Assembly: GCF_016464385.1 (NCBI RefSeq)
Contig: NZ_JADMLH010000003.1
Span: 62,001 to 126,000, forward strand
DNA length: 64,000 nucleotides
DNA from: Nucisporomicrobium flavum
Lineage (GTDB): Bacteria > Actinomycetota > Actinomycetes > Mycobacteriales > Micromonosporaceae
Direction of reading: 5' to 3'
The notes under the pieces are model-generated. The model saw nothing but the letters and a program-made list of their open reading frames with translations, made no database searches and was not told the origin of the DNA. Numbering within the stretch: the stretch's first letter is position 1; the number at the start of each line of letters is the position of its first letter. A program made the translations under genes and the position numbers. Of the stretch, positions 61,974 through 64,000 are shown one piece after another.

Positions 61974-64000
61974 GTGTTTCGTCGCATCGTGATCGTGAAC
62001 CGTGGCGAGGCCGCGATGCGGCTGATCCACGCGGTCCGGGAGTTGGCCGAGGAGAGCGGCACGCGGATCGAGACCGTCGCCCTCCACACGGATGTCGATC
62101 GCGCCGCCAGCTTCGTGCACCAGGCTGACATCGCCTACGACCTCGGTCCCGCGTCCGCGCGCCCCTATCTCGATCTCAAGATTCTCGAGCGGGCGCTGGT
62201 GGAGACCGAAGCTGACGCTGCGTGGGTCGGATGGGGCTTCGTCGCCGAGGATCCAGCCTTCGCCGACCTTTGCGAGAAGGTCGGGGTCACCTTCGTCGGG
62301 CCGAGCGCGGACGCCATGCGGCAGCTGGGCGACAAGATCGGCGCGAAGCTGATCGCCGAGCAGGTCGGCGTGCCCGTCGCGCCGTGGAGCCGGGGGCCGG
62401 TCGAGACCGCCGAGGCGGCGTTGGCGGTCGCGGACGAGATCGGCTATCCGCTGATGCTCAAGGCGGCCATGGGTGGCGGCGGGCGGGGAATCCGGACGGT
62501 ACGCAGCCGCGACGAGCTGGTCGATGCTTTCGAGCGGACCACCCAGGAGGCGGCGCGGGCCTTCGGCAGCGGCGTCCTGTTCCTGGAGCGCCTGGTGACC
62601 GGGGCCCGGCATGTCGAGGTGCAGGTGATCGCGGACGGCCAGGGCTCGGCGTGGGCGCTCGGGGTCCGCGACTGCTCCGTCCAGCGGCGCAACCAGAAGA
62701 TCATCGAGGAATCGGCATCGCCGGTGCTCAGCGCCGGGTTGGCGGTCGAGCTCAAGGCGGCGGCGGTGCGGCTGGCGATCGCCGTCGACTACCGGGGTGC
62801 GGCCACCGTCGAGTTCCTCTACCACCCGGGTGAACGCACCGTCGCGTTCCTCGAGGTCAACACCCGTCTCCAGGTCGAACACCCGATCACCGAGCTGACC
62901 ACGGGATTCGACCTGGTGAAGGCTCAGTTGCGGGTGGCCGCGGGCGGCCGGCTCGAGGGGGAGCCGCCGGTGGAGCGCGGGCATGCCGTCGAGGCCCGGC
63001 TGAACGCCGAGGATCCCGACCGGGACTTCGCACCGGCCCCCGGCCGTATCGTGCGGCTGGATCGACCGGCGGGCCCGGGCATCCGGGTCGATACCGGTGT
63101 CAGCGAGGGCGACGTCATCCCGTCCGACTTCGACTCCATGATCGCCAAGGTCATCGCGTACGGGCGGGATCGCACCGAGGCGCTGGCCCGGTTGCGCCGG
63201 GCGGTGGCGCAGACCGCCGTGATCATCGAGGGCGGTGCAACGAACAAGGGGTTCCTGCTCGACCTGCTGCATCAGCCGGAGGTGATCGAAGCCAGCGCCG
63301 ACACCGGCTGGATCGATCGGGTGCACGGCGAGGGCGGGCTCCTGTCGCACCGGCACTCGGCCGTCGCGCTGGCCGTCGCGGCCGTCGAGGTGTACGAGGA
63401 GCAGGAGCGGGCCGAGCGGCAGCGGCTGCTGTCCACGGCGTTCGGCGGGCGTCCCCAGGTGCAGCACAAGAGCGGCCGGCCGTTCAGCCTCAAGCTCCGC
63501 GGAGCCGGCTATCGCGTCCGGGCTGCGCGCGTGGGTGCGGACCGGTTCCGGCTGGGCATCGAGGCCGGCTCCGAGACCCACCTCGCGGACGTGGAGCTGG
63601 AGCGCTTCGATCGGCACACCGGCCGGGTCGTCGTCAACGGCTCGTCCTACCGGCTGCTCACCGGCGTCCACGGGCCCGATCATCTGATCGAGGTGGACGG
63701 CGTGACGCATCGCGTCACCCGTGACGAGGGCGGTGTCCTCCGCAGTCCGATGCCGGCCCTGGTAGTCGCTGTTCCGGTCGCGGTAGGCGCCGAGGTGGAG
63801 GCGGGCGCACCGGTGCTGATCCTCGAGAGCATGAAGATGGAGACCGTACTGCGTGCGCCGTTCCGGGCACGGCTGAAGGAATGCCTCGTGGCGGTCGGCC
63901 ACCAGGTCCAGACGGGGGCGCCGTTGCTGCGGCTGGAGCCGCTCGCCGAGGCCGGGGCCGAGAGCACCGCCGCCGGCCCGGTGATCGCCTTGGACCTGCC
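61974..64000 (+). CDS. Biotin-dependent acyl-CoA carboxylase, biotin carboxylase plus BCCP part (cut at right edge)
   Basis: The frame is open from GTG 61974 to the window end (675 codons and two bases). Residues ~1-450 are biotin carboxylase: [13 protein letters not shown], the ATP-grasp glycine loop [11 protein letters not shown], catalytic [17 protein letters not shown] linker domain follows, then a biotin carrier domain with the biotinylated Lys in ESMKME (~620). After the carrier the frame continues, so a carboxyltransferase may be fused; many such actinobacterial proteins are single-chain. It would provide malonyl-CoA for both PKSs. GTG is preceded by GGAAGAGGGGG. Confidence 0.93.
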   Translation, partial: MFRRIVIVNRGEAAMRLIHAVRELAEESGTRIETVALHTDVDRAASFVHQADIAYDLGPASARPYLDLKILERALVETEADAAWVGWGFVAEDPAFADLCEKVGVTFVGPSADAMRQLGDKIGAKLIAEQVGVPVAPWSRGPVETAEAALAVADEIGYPLMLKAAMGGGGRGIRTVRSRDELVDAFERTTQEAARAFGSGVLFLERLVTGARHVEVQVIADGQGSAWALGVRDCSVQRRNQKIIEESASPVLSAGLAVELKAAAVRLAIAVDYRGAATVEFLYHPGERTVAFLEVNTRLQVEHPITELTTGFDLVKAQLRVAAGGRLEGEPPVERGHAVEARLNAEDPDRDFAPAPGRIVRLDRPAGPGIRVDTGVSEGDVIPSDFDSMIAKVIAYGRDRTEALARLRRAVAQTAVIIEGGATNKGFLLDLLHQPEVIEASADTGWIDRVHGEGGLLSHRHSAVALAVAAVEVYEEQERAERQRLLSTAFGGRPQVQHKSGRPFSLKLRGAGYRVRAARVGADRFRLGIEAGSETHLADVELERFDRHTGRVVVNGSSYRLLTGVHGPDHLIEVDGVTHRVTRDEGGVLRSPMPALVVAVPVAVGAEVEAGAPVLILESMKMETVLRAPFRARLKECLVAVGHQVQTGAPLLRLEPLAEAGAESTAAGPVIALDL

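Overview
The window is very GC-rich actinobacterial DNA, with GTG/TTG starts, tightly overlapping genes and secreted polysaccharide hydrolases carrying ricin-type and CBM2 binding domains. A filamentous actinomycete of the Micromonosporaceae type (Actinoplanes or Micromonospora-like) is a reasonable inference, but no marker gene fixes the genus. Nearly everything from about 2.4 kb to the right edge reads as one secondary-metabolite cluster. It combines a type II aromatic polyketide synthase, an iterative type I 6-methylsalicylate-type synthase, a deoxysugar pathway with two glycosyltransferases, and two FAD-dependent halogenases.

Layout. 1-2.4 kb: two secreted glycoside hydrolases, outside the cluster. 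2.5-9.7 kb: MMPL exporter, small methyltransferase, proton antiporter, two FAD monooxygenases. 9.7-14.5 kb: stand-alone type II ACP, halogenase 1, NDP-sugar 3-ketoreductase, B12-type radical SAM enzyme. 14.5-16.8 kb: acyl-CoA ligase fused to an ABM monooxygenase, and a SnoaL-like protein. 17.0-22.0 kb: polyketide-shaping operon (C9 ketoreductase, didomain aromatase/cyclase, monooxygenase, FabL-like SDR, metal-type cyclase). 22.1-24.5 kb: ABC exporter and TetR repressor. 24.6-28.6 kb: O-methyltransferase, SDR, halogenase 2, methyltransferase. 28.5-31.5 kb: epimerase, glycosyltransferase, 3,5-epimerase. 31.6-33.2 kb: LuxR-type regulator, tandem GC-rich repeats, IS630 remnant. 33.3-38.4 kb: glycosyltransferase and 2,3,6-trideoxyhexose genes. 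38.5-41.0 kb: KS-alpha and KS-beta. 41.1-46.1 kb: two O-methyltransferases and two oxygenases. 46.1-54.8 kb: SARP activator, then KASIII-like acyltransferase, iterative PKS, second KASIII-like protein and ACP. 54.9-61.8 kb: rmlB, SRPBCC protein, membrane protein plus Tat-exported multicopper oxidase, metK, adenosine kinase, rmlA. 62 kb to the end: biotin-dependent acyl-CoA carboxylase, cut by the window.

How it works together (inference). KS/CLF/ACP with the KR and cyclases builds a polycyclic aromatic core, which is oxygenated, methylated and probably chlorinated. RmlA/RmlB and the 2,3-dehydratase, 3-ketoreductase, 3-dehydratase, 4-ketoreductase and epimerases make 2,6-dideoxy/2,3,6-trideoxy sugars for two glycosyltransferases. 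The 6-MSAS cassette makes a methylsalicyl unit that KASIII-like enzymes pass via a discrete ACP to the sugar or core. The plan resembles polyketomycin/dutomycin, with an acyl cassette like that of chlorothricin. SAM synthetase, adenosine kinase and the carboxylase look like dedicated precursor supply.

Two regulatory layers can be read from the DNA. One is 11-bp-phased TCGA heptamers, typical of SARP sites, upstream of many operons including metK. The other is a 13-bp palindrome, probably the TetR operator, in the promoters of both exporters and of the membrane protein/multicopper oxidase pair, and in front of the LuxR-type gene. TTA codons occur in the LuxR gene, one monooxygenase and the multicopper oxidase.
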